A DNA stretch of 64,000 nucleotides from Lunularia cruciata (taxonomy: Eukaryota; Streptophyta; Marchantiopsida; Lunulariales; Lunulariaceae): positions 67,587,836 to 67,651,835 of the forward strand of contig OX419757.1 in NCBI GenBank assembly GCA_948567375.1, written 5' to 3'. The notes below the pieces were generated by a model that saw nothing but the letters and a program-made list of their open reading frames with translations, did not search any database and was not told the DNA's origin. The number at the start of each line of letters is the position of its first letter. Position 1 is the stretch's first letter. Positions 23,360-34,439 of the stretch are shown here, piece after piece. The position numbers and the translations under genes are program-made.

Positions 23360-24434
23360 TTATGCCAAAAGCTCCAAATTAAGACCCTTGGAAATTGAGC
23401 ACTCTCTCTTCTCATACTTGCTCTCAACCACATCTATGGATGCTATCCCCTTACCTTTGTTTGGATTAGGAGCCACTTGGGTTTCCCTACCTCCTTCTTT
23501 CCCTCTATTGGCTCCTTCATAACCCCTTCTTCTATGGTAAGTGGAATTTGGGCAATTCTTTTGGATGCGACCTCTTCTTCCACAACCAAAACAATTTCTC
23601 TCATTAAAATTGTTGATTGGTTGGACTCCTCGATATGGATAACTTCCATAACTCCTAGGCCCTCTCCCCACATTCTGATCTACCTCTCTCTTCTCCCATA
23701 GTTGCACCACATTGATCTTGAGATCTTTAAGTTGTTCTACGATGGTTTGGAGTGGATCCTTTGGTGGAGGTGCAAGAACTAGAGTAAGTACTACTTGTGG
23801 TGCAACCCTTTCTACCAAACTATCAAAAGTTCCACCATACTTGTAACCTTGAGGAGGATGCACAACCTCTTTCACCACCAAATCACTCTCATCTCCTTCC
23901 AAACTCTCCTCCATACAAATTGCAATCTTGATAGCTTCAACCTTGGAAGAAGGTTTCTCATATCTCACCTTGCTTCTAATTTGTGGTCTCAACCCTCCCA
24001 CAAATTCTTGGTGAGCATGGCCCCTTTGCCAATCAATAGTCTCCACATACATCCCCACCCTTCCTCAACACTATGCAAAATCTGGACTCTAACTTTTCCA
24101 CTCTTTCCACATAGACTCTCACTTTCTCTCCATCTCCTTGTTTGAGAAAGGTAACCTCACTCATCAATCCCTCATAATTCTCATCTAGAAGAAAGTTGTC
24201 AATGAGTACTGAAGTCAAACTCTCCCAAGACTCTTCTTCTCCATCTCTCCTCTCTTTCTTTTGGTATTCCGACTCATGCCATGTAAGTTTTGCATCATCA
24301 AAGAAATCTGCTAATAATGAGGCCCACTCATTCTCCCTTCTCTCATTGTTTCCTATACAAGCTCTCTTGAAGTCTCTCAAAAAGGCCTCCACATCTTTTC
24401 CATCCTTGCCAAAGAAAACCGGAAGTTTCCCCAT
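23360..24434 (-). mobile_element. E1 gag region
   Basis: 24033-24434 begins MGKLPVFFGKDGKDVEAFL, a classic retrotransposon gag opening, with helices around WESLTSVLIDNFL. 23360-24058 continues to a zinc-knuckle-type box (CFGCGRRG, about 23570). Basic Gly-rich residues follow, as is usual for nucleic-acid binding. The coding capacity is broken. Confidence 0.85.
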
Positions 24435-24667
24435 CTTAACCCCTCACTACCTTTCTTTTCTCTCAATTTTTTTTTCTTTTCTCTCACTCTATAACTAATA
24501 GAGTATATACATGACTAACACCAACTGAGAATAATCCACTCTAGGGAACACAAAAGGTTCAAGTTGCTCCAAGATTTCTATAGCAACATCAGATCCTAGA
24601 GTGCATATTAATCAAACTCCCATGGTACATGATAGTTTATCCATAAGTTGAAAGATTATCTCCATCA

Positions 24668-25117
24668 TTAATCTTGAGAACTAGCTGATGAAGGTGGTAG
24701 TATTTCTATATTTGTACTAAGACTCTCTCCAAGATCCTTCACCAAAGTCTCCAAAAGAGCTTTTACTCCACTACACTCATGTCCTTTTGGAAGTCTTTCC
24801 ACTCCAAAAACCTCACACAATTCCTTGGTCTTAGATCTTCTCCCTCCTAATCTTAGTAAAGAAATTTGAACATACAAACCCAAGTCAAGTAAGCCTCTCC
24901 TTTCTCTCAATCTCTTGCTCTCAAAAACCAATAGACATGAACTTTCCTTATGTCCCTTCTCTCCAGATAAAAAACACTTAGACTCACTCTTTCTTCCAAG
25001 TGGTGTAGGTTTTTGGATCCCCTCAACACTCTCTTCAAATTCTATTGTAAAATCTCTTTTCCTCAAATCCACCCCTATGATCATCTCAAACCCTTGGGGA
25101 ACCTTGCAAAACCTCAA
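24668..25117 (-). mobile_element. E1 extra leader frame, unknown product
   Basis: A 149-codon frame lies between the primer-binding site and gag. It is hydrophilic, Lys/Glu/Ser-rich, with CFLSGEKGHKESSC, which faintly recalls a metal-binding box. I recognise no domain. Some Tat-lineage elements (Ogre type) carry an additional ORF in exactly this position, so it may be the counterpart. Chance openness is the alternative. Confidence 0.45.
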
Positions 25118-25983
25118 TTTTCACTCTTGGTCACCCTCCATGTTCCCAAGATGAGTCTAAACACTCAAACATGTTTTTTGTTGCTCTCATACTTCTAATG
25201 CATGAAATCTAAACTTTGTAGAATTGACCCTTCCTCACAATGTCCGTCAAATCTCACAATTGGTATGTCACAGTCCTCTAAAATTTTTCACACTTGATCA
25301 CAACACCAAGGCATCCCTCTTTGAAATTTTTTAGATATTTTGATTGAGCAATTTGGCCTAGGAACCATTCTATTCAGCACACATATTTCAGATTTGGTCT
25401 AAAAACCACCCCCTCACTTTAAAAACTTATAACTCTCTGCTCAAGAATGATCTCTGTCTAATTTTTGTGTCCACAAGTAGGATACAATGCAATAAATTTT
25501 CATTGCAATCCACTAAAAATTGAAGAAATAGCAGACTTTGTACAATCTTCCAGAGGGCATGTAGTTGCAGAAGCAGTTTACCCTATCAACTTTCAAAGAT
25601 TCTAGCCCAATGCGCATAGCAAATCTCACAATAATTTCAAGTATGCTAATTGAAGGACAACCCAAGATATCATGTGTAGAAATTTCAAGTCTAGATCCAA
25701 AACTTGAGATTTTGCCCAAAATCACCTTAATCCCCAAAATGTGCAATCCACCTCACACAATCTCTCCAAATCCTCTCAAGTGTACAAGATGTACAAAATC
25801 ACCTCTAAGACATCATTATGAACTATAGGGTATAAAAATGGGTCCAAATTCTAATATAAAGTCAGCCCTCTCCTCCCCTCAAGTTCTCTCCAAGTGATCT
25901 CATAGCCTCCTTCTATATAATATAGAATTGTACGCGGAACATTATCTTGCCTTCTAGAGAGGTCCCGGCAATGGAACCAAAAA
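25118..25983 (-). mobile_element. E1 5' leader and tRNA-Asp-type primer-binding site
   Basis: At 25962-25979 the minus strand resembles the complement of the 3' end of plant tRNA-Asp (TTGCCGGG core) and sits four bases from the 5' LTR. No gene is recognised in the rest of the leader. Confidence 0.7.
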
Positions 25984-26673
25984 TGTGAGCCGACCTATCT
26001 TTCACTCAAATGAACCTCAAGTGGCTATTATGGTAGTGCACCATGGACTAAGAAACCAAAGAACCCCAACTCCATCATACTCTTCCAAGGCTAACACTCC
26101 AAGACTCAAGACATTGCTCACCATAGAACTCAATGAAAGAGATATAGTTGCAAATGAAAGAATGATGAGTCCCTCCTCACTCCTTTTTTATATACTTGTG
26201 AAATACTTACGTACCAAAGTTATTAATTACTGGAGTAACTCAAGTTACTAGGCTAAAATTCAAGTAAAGCCAAAAAGTAGAAAGGAATATCCATTCACAT
26301 GAGCATATTTCACTAGCATGTGATCTTATCTTGACCCAACCACTAAGTCAAGGATTCTTTCACATGGGCTATCCTTGGACTATAGAAGAATCTAAAACAA
26401 AAAGGCTTGTGGGCCCAAGAGTTCTCAACTCTTTCTGCAAAGCCAAACACCTAGGAATAATACCAAGTCACCACACTAGAATCCAAAATAGTGGTGCTCA
26501 TCTTTTCCACCTCTTCTAAAGTTATGTCTCCTCTATCTTAGCTATGACTAACTTTAGCTAATCAGGACTAATGTAGAACTATCCTTTATTTTTAGATAAA
26601 TAATATCTCTCAAGTACTTGTAATACCAAGCTAAATATCACAATATCACACACATGCACAAATAGGTGTTACA
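25984..26673 (-). repeat. E1 5' LTR (690 bp)
   Basis: It runs TGTGAGCCGA to GGTGTTACA on the + strand, with some 45-50 differences from the partner LTR by eye. It is followed by GACC and the continuation of element A. Confidence 0.92.
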
Positions 26674-27519
26674 GACCATGGTACCAATTTCAACTTTCAA
26701 TGGTTCTTTTACTTAGCATGGTGGCTTGTTGGAGAAAAATACCCATGCGGAGGAGATCATTTGGATTTGGGGTACAAGTGGGATTGTTCTATCTACCTTG
26801 GATGTTCCATTGTAGAGTTTTGAAGAGGCATTGTAGCAACATGTGGAATAGTTGGTGCAATAGACTTGGAGTGGTGCTTTTGTACCACCAAGAGACCAAT
26901 GTAAGGATGAGCTTCCAAAGTCTATTACATTGTCACCTTTGGATACCACATTCATTGATTTGTAGTATCTAGCAGAGGGAGTATGTTTAATGGAGTTTCT
27001 GGTAGGATTAACATTGGACTACCTATGATACGTAGGTGTACTAGTTTGGAGGTACTTGTACGTAGAGAGAGATAAGAATGCTAGGTAAGTGTCTCTACAT
27101 CATGTGGCATACTTTGCTTATTGGTATCTTGAGTTATTACTGATATGAATAGTCAAGGGTGACTATAAGACCCTACCAAAAAACATTTCCTTGCTAGGGG
27201 CATAAGATTTGGAGAGACATTATCCTATTCATTTGGTGATTTCTAAATGACCATGTTAGAGAGATACCTATGCGAGCCAAGGTTAGGGTCTATAGGATCC
27301 TTATTTGGTATGTTTTGGGAGATTTTACATATACTACAACATCTCCATGTTCATCAATCCATTTCTCCAACCTAGATTTTGGAGAATGTCCCTTTGAGAG
27401 GTGATTCTCATACATGGGTGGTGGAAAGTACACATCAAACCCATCCTTGGATGGAACCTACCATGTTGTTGGAGGCAGCCAAAATCATTGGCTCATCATC
27501 TTTGTCTTTGGTAGATAGA
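26674..27519 (+). mobile_element. Element A, methyltransferase-like region, first half
   Basis: This piece is collinear with copy B 51890-52700. + strand frames show EGVCLMEFLVGL near 26970 (compare the SAM-binding motif I of C5-cytosine methyltransferases) and LENVPLRGDSHTW at about 27375-27415 (motif VI, where ENV is the hallmark). AAKIIGS follows in the place of motif VIII. In the enzyme family these hold the cofactor and the target cytosine. The piece ends at the TSD of E2 (ATAGA, 27515-27519) and continues after E2 at 32969. Fossil; coding capacity is broken. Confidence 0.7.
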
Positions 27520-27943
27520 TGTCAAAGACCAAATCCGAGAAGAGAAATAGGAGAATGGAAACTCACATTGGGACACTTGAATGAGGGAAAACTCCAAATG
27601 CCTAGCATGAGCCTTGGCTTTGGTATTTATAGGTAGCATACAAGGCCCTTGAGAAGCTTCTTAAGAAGCTTCCTCAATCCGCTTTCTTAGAGTGCAAGCC
27701 AAGTTAACTAGGAAGCTTCTCAAGAAGTCCTTCTAGAAGCCGCCTACTTGGCGTACAAGCTAAGCTAGTTAGAAGCTTCTAGAAGCTACCTTCTAGAAGC
27801 TACTTACTTGAGGTGCAAGCTAAGCTAGCCGGGAAGCTTCCCAAGAAGCTTCCTATATACTTCTGGAATATCCTAAGCTAATTTGTCTTATGTGGTACTT
27901 CGTAATCCTGACTAACTTTGTCGCTAAACTCCATATTGTTACA
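27520..27943 (-). repeat. E2 3' LTR
   Basis: It is 424 bp, TGTCAAAGACC to TATTGTTACA on the + strand. It holds arrays of GAAGCTTC blocks (27645-27870) next to a minus-strand TATAAATA box (27622-27632). Confidence 0.93.
27645..27870 (-). promoter_or_regulatory. Heat-shock-element-like array in the E2 3' LTR
   Basis: Repeated inverted GAA/TTC units fit the heat-shock factor site (nGAAnnTTCn). AGAAGCTTCTAGAAGC at 27771-27786 gives three contiguous units, and further GAAGCTTC pairs lie around it. In the minus-strand sense of E2 the array lies just upstream of TATAAATA at 27622-27632, the usual position of an LTR enhancer. HSF binding is inferred from the motif only. Confidence 0.55.
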
Positions 27944-27984
27944 TATTCCCCCACTGCTAGTTGGTGACATCCTCATTGCCAATG

Positions 27985-28165
27985 AAGCTTCAAAGTATTG
28001 GATGGCCTTTTGAGCATTCTGGAGGTGAGAAAGAGGTTCCCATGTGGCATCATGAAGGGGATACTCTTTCCAAAGGACATTATACTCTGTATGTTGGCAA
28101 CGACCTGGTTGAATATGGCAACGTGCAAGGATACTATCAACTTTGTACTCCTCATGATCATTGAT
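27985..28165 (-). mobile_element. E2 chromodomain
   Basis: The minus-strand frame 27878-28333 contains EEYKVDSIL, LWKEYPLHDATWEPLSHL and AIQYFE, a chromodomain fused behind integrase as in chromoviruses. It sits immediately before the purine tract and 3' LTR, the expected C-terminus of pol. Confidence 0.85.
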
Positions 28166-28319
28166 AGGGATAGGAAGAGGAGGAGGTTGGACTCGAGAGG
28201 AAAAGGAAGAGGGGTTAGAAACAAAGGGTTTCAATTTGGAAATATGAAGACATGATGGATATGCATGTGTCAAGGAAGGCAAGTTGATAAGCAACAGGAG
28301 AGACAATTTGGGTGATATC

Positions 28320-29096
28320 TGTGGTACCCACATTTTTCATTTTGGATGAGTTTTGAAGAAGAAGTGCCTTGTTGAAACCAAATTGAAACCAAATGGAGAA
28401 GAAATGAGTGGAAACATGTGTTTTGATCAAGCTTGAGGGAGTAGACTTCATGTTAGAGGAAGAAGGACTTAGACTGGATCAAACCCGAAGAAATTTTCTT
28501 TGTGTCAGAGGAGGAAAAAAACTTGGACCAGATGCCGAAAGAGGGTTTAGTCGCATTGGAATGAAGGTTACAGGTCATGATTCTTGCGGGAGCTATATCT
28601 CAGTGAACACAAGTCCAAATCAAACGTACTATATTTTGTTGGAAGCGTCTTGTTAAGGGCTTTCCATTACTACCAAAATTGCAAAGTTTGGAGGTCTGTA
28701 AAAGAAGTTCCAAGCATTTGAAATTTCGGAAGTTGATGTGAAGCAATTTCAATCGAGGAAGTTGTGCCTTTAGTGGAGGAGTGGAACACAATTCTGAGGC
28801 AAAGTCATTTTGCATTGAAGTGCCATTTTCGGGAGAGCCTGAATCATCACAATCAAGATTGTTTGGAAAGATTTGATGGAGTTGTGATTAAGAAGTGTGA
28901 ATTTGTGATGAGAGTGTGAATCAGTGCTTGTTACTCTCTTCTGGGTGTAGTGTCTACCTGAGACACTAAAAAAGAACTCAAGAAGAACTGAAATTGTTAC
29001 TTTGCTTTGTATTTGGAAATTTTTGACTCATATCTCTACGGGAACAAACTTTACTTACCCGATTACCGCAAAAGTAATATTTGCCAAGTTGTCACA
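28320..29096 (+). repeat. Solo LTR of family L4, inserted in E2
   Basis: The 777-bp sequence runs TGTGGTACCC to TTGTCACA with TG...CA ends. Perfect 5-bp flanks ATATC (28315-28319 and 29097-29101) mark a target duplication. The empty site can be read in the related element E5 near 37160 (GAGATATCAAAAGG). No internal element sequence accompanies it, so it is a solo LTR left by LTR-LTR recombination. Orientation is nominal. Related L4 sequence occurs inverted at 33645 onward and direct at about 36345. Confidence 0.9.
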
Positions 29097-30399
29097 ATAT
29101 CAAAGGGTCCTATCCAATTAGGGGCAAGTTTACAAACTTGGGTATCAAGTGGGAGAGGGAGGTTACTAGAGGATAGCATGACTTTATGACCAACTTCAAA
29201 GGTGAGATCACAAAGATGGTGGTCTGCATATTGTTTTTGGCAATTTAGAGCAACAAGGAGGTGAGACTTGGCTTGTTGGAGAGATTGGGATATAATGGTC
29301 AAGAATGTGGAAGTATGAGGAACCTAAGATGGAGGTGGAGCATGAAGAGAATCTGGAACAAGTGGATCTTGGCCAAAATTGAGAAAGAAAGGAGAAAATC
29401 CGGTGCTTGCCTGTTTGGAATTGTTGTAGGCAACTTCTGCAAGTACAAGACATTTGTCCTAATTGGTATGGTGGACATTGACAAAGGCACACAACATATC
29501 CTTCAATGTACAATTTGCATGTTTGGTTTGTCCATCAGTTTGAGGATGATAGGCCGTGGACAAAGCAAGCTTGGTGCCAAGTATATAGAAGAGTGCTTGC
29601 CAAAACTTCCCGATAAATCAAGGATCATGGTCAGAGATGAGTACATGTGCATCCCATGATGCTTGATGACACTGTTGAAGTAGATTTTCTCTAAGGTTGG
29701 AGCATCCACAGTATCACAGGTTGGTGCCAAGTGGATTTGCTTACTAAGCTTATCCACAAACACCACGATTGTAGTGTGTCCTTGTTTTGTCATTGGCAAG
29801 GATGTGATGAGATCCAAGCTCACATGCTCCCAGTGAGCAGATGGAACGGTGAGTGGTTGAAGGAGTCCACTCGGCTTTTGGTTGTTGGCCTTGTTACGTT
29901 GGCAGCTCTCACATAATCAGACAAATTCTTGAACATCTTGTGTCATGTTGGGCCACAACCATTGACGTTGGAGGGTACTCAAGGTCTAGTCTACACCCAT
30001 GTGACCCGCGATGGGTAAACCATGGGCTTCTTGAAGGCGCACAAGTCAAAGATCACCTTTAGCTGGAACATAGATCCGGTCCTCATGGAATAAAAGGCCC
30101 TCCTTGATGGAGAAGGTGTTGTACTCCTTGTCACATGCTGTATGGCAACCGTGTACCATTTGGAAGAAGAGATCTTGTTGTAGAGCTGACTGAAACTCAT
30201 TTTGGACCTTGGAGTCAATTGACACCATTGAAATTGCCGCTATGATGAGAGACTTCAAATCAGGTTGTTGTGATAAAGCATCAGGGATGACATAGAACCG
30301 ACCTGGTTTGTACTCAAGTTTGATGTCATATAGTTGGAGTTGTTCCTCCCATCGATGATGTCGACTCTTCATGTGTTCCAAGTGTAAGGTCTGCAACAA
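29097..30399 (-). mobile_element. E2 integrase and RNase H end
   Basis: 29063-29302 shows the integrase C-terminal string LAPNWIGPFDI. 29503-29823 shows the integrase core (MSLDLITSLP, VVFVDKLSKQIHLAP). 30046-30399 shows EYKPGRFYVIPDALSQ (the RNase H/integrase linker) and the start of the zinc-binding domain. The layout is typical of chromoviruses. Fossil with broken coding capacity. Confidence 0.85.
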
Positions 30400-31320
30400 T
30401 CATTTGTGATCAGTTTGCATGATCACTTGTTTCCCCAAGAGGTGATGCCTCCATACCTTGGTGGCGTATACCATTGCAAGTTGTTCTTGATCTCAAGTAG
30501 AGTAGTTTTGTTCAGCCGTATTGAGTCGGTGAGATACAAAGGCAATGGGATGGAGTCCATTAGGGAATTCTTGTTGCAACATGGCTCCAATTGCAAAGTT
30601 AGAAGCATCAAAATCAACTACATAGTGTAGTTGAGGATCATATGGTTGAAGAATGGGTCTTGAAGACACCATATGCTTTTAACTTCTGGAATGCTTCTTC
30701 ATGCTTGGTGGTCCACTAGAAGCTTGAGTTCTTTCCCAAGAGGTCAGTCAATGGTCCAGCCACATGAGCATAATAATGGATGAACCATTGGTAAAACTGG
30801 CCAATTCATTGAATGCACGTACTTCTGTAGTATCCTTCGGGGTAGGCCAATCAGCAATGGCCTTGATCTTCTCTTCTTCCATCTTTATCCCCACTGATGA
30901 GATCTTATAACCCAAGAAGGTAACCTCTTTCTGCCAAAAGGTACACTTCAACTTCTTGTAGTAAAATTTCCATTGTCATAGTCGTCTTAGGACTTCTCGC
31001 ACATGATTCACGTGTTCTGCCTCTATCTTACTATAAATTAAGATATCATCCAAGAACACCACCACTGACCAATCCAATAGTCCATCCAACACCCGATGCA
31101 CCTGATCCATGAAGACTGCAGGAGCATTAATGAGTCCAAAAGGTAAAACTCTCCACTCAAAATGGCCATACCTTGTACAAAAGGCAGTCTTTTGTACATC
31201 TTCTTTCTCAATAGGAATTTGCCAATAGCCGTTGTGAAGATCCAACTTGGAAAAGTAGCGTGCTCCACTTAGTTGATCAAGCAAGTCATTGATCCGAGGC
31301 AAGGGATATGCATTCTTCAA
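30400..31320 (-). mobile_element. E2 reverse transcriptase and RNase H
   Basis: 30976-31320 is a good RT stretch: [38 protein letters not shown] and FLDDILIYS with the catalytic DD. 30748-30951 continues with the thumb (EVTFLGYKIS). RNase H remnants extend to 30423. Confidence 0.88.
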
Positions 31321-32284
31321 TAAGGGAACTAATCAAGCTCCCAATAGGCGGCTTGAAATCTCCTAATGGGATTCCTCGGTTTCCTTATCATTCCGCTCCA
31401 CTACCTCCACTTGGACAACTTGTCAAGGTCATCCATTCTTGAGTGGACATTCAACAATGCGATGCCCCAACTGGCAATAATAAAAACAACCACCATTTTG
31501 TCACAATTTCTCCCTATCTGCCATGCCAAGCGGTCTTCATTGAATTGCATCAATCTCCATTGGTGCTGGCTCCTCCACTTGTATGTAGTGTATTTGTAGG
31601 CTTTGTGGAGGTCAAGGTCAAGACCAAGTTGTTGCCACCAAGGAATCAAAACGTTTGGCCAACCGCATGGCTTCCTCCAAGTGTTGTGGCTCTTGCATGG
31701 TTATCTCTAATTTGGTTCTCGCCTTCAAGCCTTCATGAATCGATCCAGAGCTTCACCTTCCAATATATCTGGAATTTGCATGATGGTGTTTTGGAATTGC
31801 GTGATGTAACTTCTTATAGAGCCAATCTGTTTCAACTCTGCCAACTTATCCCGTGCAGCTCGTGTGACATTTATAGCTTGGAACCAACTAATTATTGTGC
31901 TCTTGAATTCTGCCCATGTCATGATTGGTGCAACCATTTGTCGTTCGGCTTGCTCCACTCAAAATCTCCACCATAGCTTTGCTACTCCATCCAATTGGCT
32001 AGAAGCCAAGAGAATCTATTTTTGCTCGTCTTGTAGATTGATAGCTTCAAAATAACATTCACAATCAAACACAAAATTCTGCACTACACCCAGGAGATTC
32101 TTTCCTTCAAATACCTTGGGTTTAGGGAATCTGATCCAATCTTCTCCTTCTCATATTGGTACTCTCTCCACCTGCTCTTGTCTTTGAAGATCTTGTTCAT
32201 CCAACAATCAAGTAAGGTGCTCAATTTGTTGTTGCATAATAAAGATAATATCAGGTATTGCCGCCATGGTTGCTCCTCTATCAC
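31321..32284 (-). mobile_element. E2 gag region
   Basis: 31725-31958 contains TWAEFKSTIISWF and the LAELKQIGSIRSYITQF string of the retrotransposon gag family. 32084-32284 is the N-terminal part. The protease/zinc-finger stretch (31321-31700) is poorly preserved. Broken fossil. Confidence 0.8.
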
Positions 32285-32538
32285 ACCACTCCCAATCTAT
32301 CTAATTTATTAACACATAGAAAAAACATGTCCACCGTTCTCCATAAGTTACAACCGGAAGCACCAAGGGTTCCTCAGATATGGTGATCATATGCAAAAAA
32401 TCTTGTCCAAAGTGCGAGGTGATGAATTGTGTGAAATGATGCTTTGGTAGTATTTGGACGTTAAAATCCCAATGGTTTAGTGGAAGTGGATTTGGTGGTC
32501 CATAAATTCCATCGATCCCATTCTTGCTTTGATACCAA
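32285..32538 (-). mobile_element. E2 5' leader and tRNA-Met primer-binding site
   Basis: The minus strand at 32526-32537 reads TGGTATCAAAGC, close to the initiator tRNA-Met site, one base from the 5' LTR. No other feature is seen. Confidence 0.8.
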
Positions 32539-32963
32539 TATAAAAGACTGAATCCGAGGAGAGAAATAGGAGAATGGAAACTCACATTGGGACACTTGAA
32601 TGAGGGAAAACTCCAAATGCCTAGCATGAGCCTTGACTTTGGTATTTATAGGTAGCATACAAGGCCCTTGAGAAGCTTCTCAAGAAGCTTCCTCAAGCCG
32701 CTTTCTTAGAGTGCAAGCCAAGTTAACTAGGAAGCTTCTCAAGAAGCTTCTTCCTAGAAGCCGCTTACTTGGCGTGCAAGCTAAGCTAGTTGGAAGCTTC
32801 TAGAAGTTTCCTTTAGAAGCTACTTACTTGAGGTGCAAGCTAAGCTAGCCGGGAAGCTTCCCAAGAAGCTTCCTAGATACTTCCAGAATATTCTAGGCTT
32901 ATTTGTCGTATGTGGTACTTTGTAAGCCTGACTAACTTTGTCGCTAAACTCCATATTGTTACA
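32539..32963 (-). repeat. E2 5' LTR with heat-shock-like elements
   Basis: It is 425 bp and followed by the ATAGA target repeat. Minus-strand TATAAATA lies at 32641-32651. Upstream of it, 32793-32810 reads GAAGCTTCTAGAAGTTTC, four contiguous alternating GAA/TTC units with correct 5-bp spacing. This is the strongest heat-shock-type site in the window. Confidence 0.9.
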
Positions 32964-33644
32964 ATAGACCTCTTACCTATAGAGGTTCTACAATGTGCTT
33001 ATAATGGGATTCAATGACTAGATCACCTTACTATCAATGATATTTTGGATGTTGGGCATTAGTCTCAAATAATGGTTGTGGTTCATAAGTAACCTATGGT
33101 AGTGATGAACCTTGCTAGATAGCCTAGAGCCACTTTATTGACACTTATGAATTTCCCAATCCGCCATGCTTTTCAACAAAGAGGTCTTGGACTTGTTTGG
33201 GACTCATAGTTACAACAATTGGTGGAGCCCAACGCCAATGAGAGAGAGTGGGTGATGGGTTTTTGTACTAGTAGTGCTACTATTATAGTAATGTTAGAGG
33301 CATCTAGGTGTCAAGTATTTGGTCAAGGTATTGTGAGCCTTGGCTTTGCAAAGCAATGTAGGATGTTCTTGATAAGCATCACCACTTGGACACTGGTGAG
33401 CTTTGTGCCTATATCAAGACAATTCAAGCATATGTTAGGGACAAGGGATTGAGTGGGCATGTTATTCTTGGGATAAAACAAATGACTACTAGTGAATGTG
33501 GTCTACTTGGGTTACCTCCTTGGTCTACTTGGGATGCAACTAGAGAATGTATGGAGCTTGTAACCAAAGCAGAGGGAGTTTTTTGTGCTGAGGTTGGGGA
33601 CTCTAGTAGTTGAGAGCATGACATTATTGGTCACAAAGGCTTGA
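32964..33644 (+). mobile_element. Element A, methyltransferase-like region, second half
   Basis: Collinear with copy B 52710-53395. + strand frames show TLMNFPIRHAF and GLGLVWDS (about 33140-33210). These are followed by VEPNANEREWVMGFCTSS (33222-33275), which resembles the C-terminal motif IX/X end of C5-cytosine methyltransferases, and then by EASRCQVFGQG. The piece ends near a GACTCTAGTAGTTG string shared with copy B, where L4-related sequence begins. Fossil, broken. Confidence 0.7.
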
Positions 33645-34200
33645 TCTAACAACCCAACATGTATCACTTTTGCGGTAATCAGCAAGTAATAGTTTGTTCC
33701 CATAGAGATACCGGTCAAAAATGGTCAAATACAAAGTAAAAGTAACAAATCAATCCTTCTTAATTATGTCTTTAATCTCTCAAGTAGAAAACAAATCCAA
33801 AAGAAAATAACAAGTGCTCAATTTGCAATCTTGTCACGAATCACAACACCCATAATCACAATTCTTCAAATCCGTTCCAAATTGACACTAATACTGATGA
33901 TTCAATTCTCACAAAGAAGGCTACTTCATCATGAAATGACTTTGACTCAAAATTGAGTTCTACCCGTCCATTGAAGGCACAACTTCCTCAATCAAAATTG
34001 CTTTGCATCAATCTAGAGTTGCACTCACAATTGCAAAATACTACCAACACTGCAATTTCTTTCAAATTTGTCAAGGCATTGCTTTGATTGCTATCCACTC
34101 AAGATCAAACACACAAAATGAAATTAGCGTTGCAGAATCCAACATCCAACAAGCTCACTGCTTGCAATTCAAAATTCTCCAAACACTCACAAAAGATTGA
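33645..34200 (-). repeat. L4-family LTR fragment, inverted
   Basis: The reverse complement matches the solo LTR 28320-29096 from its right end inward. Shared strings include GATTACCGCAAAAGT, GGGAACAAACT and, farther in, GGCACAACTTCCTC (here on the + strand). The match fades past about 34140, so the left boundary is clear and the right one is not. Confidence 0.65.
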
Positions 34201-34439
34201 TACTCAAAATTAAGATGAAGTGACAAGCAATGAGTTACAACACTTTGCTTTCCTCAATTGTAGAATAACATTTACTGAATTGAACTAAATAAACTACAAC
34301 AATACAAATGGTTCCTTTAAATAAGTAAAGCACTCCAATAGTTACTTAACATCATATCATTCTATAACAACTTTACCAACCTACAAATCCGCAATGACAA
34401 ACCATCTCTTCATATCTCAAAATTGCTACTTATCCAATT

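Larger units (their letters stand above)
18906..26673 (-). mobile_element. E1: Ty3/gypsy (Tat/Athila-like), structurally complete, minus strand
   Basis: Two LTRs (18906-19599 and 25984-26673) are about 93% alike by eye. Flanks GACT and GACC suggest a 4-bp target duplication. A primer-binding site resembling tRNA-Asp (TGCCGGG core) abuts the right LTR. Right to left: an unknown leader frame (24668-25117), gag (23360-24434), protease (22820-23287), RT (21461-22436), RNase H (about 21071-21460) and integrase (19648-21070). There is no chromodomain. The tRNA-Asp-type site, a DDFCVYG-type RT box and the extra leader frame suggest the non-chromovirus Tat/Athila side of the family. All parts are present in order but coding capacity has multiple breaks (about five to ten). 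It is inserted in element A. Confidence 0.9.
27520..32963 (-). mobile_element. E2: Ty3/gypsy chromovirus, structurally complete, minus strand
   Basis: LTRs at 27520-27943 and 32539-32963 (about 93-94% alike by eye) are flanked by a perfect 5-bp target duplication, ATAGA (27515-27519 and 32964-32968). A tRNA-Met-type primer-binding site (32526-32537) and a purine tract ending GTGGGGGAATA (27944-27960) adjoin them. Right to left: gag (31401-32284), RT (30748-31320), RNase H (about 30046-30620), integrase (29097-29880) and chromodomain (27985-28165). An unrelated solo LTR (28320-29096) is inserted between integrase and chromodomain. Coding capacity has many breaks. It is inserted in element A. 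Confidence 0.92.

Noticed and set aside
27645-27870. GAAGCTTC blocks as merely a simple tandem repeat
   Set aside because: They do recur, but the unit order and 5-bp GAA/TTC phasing next to a TATA box fit heat-shock elements better, so I kept them as a regulatory candidate with moderate confidence.
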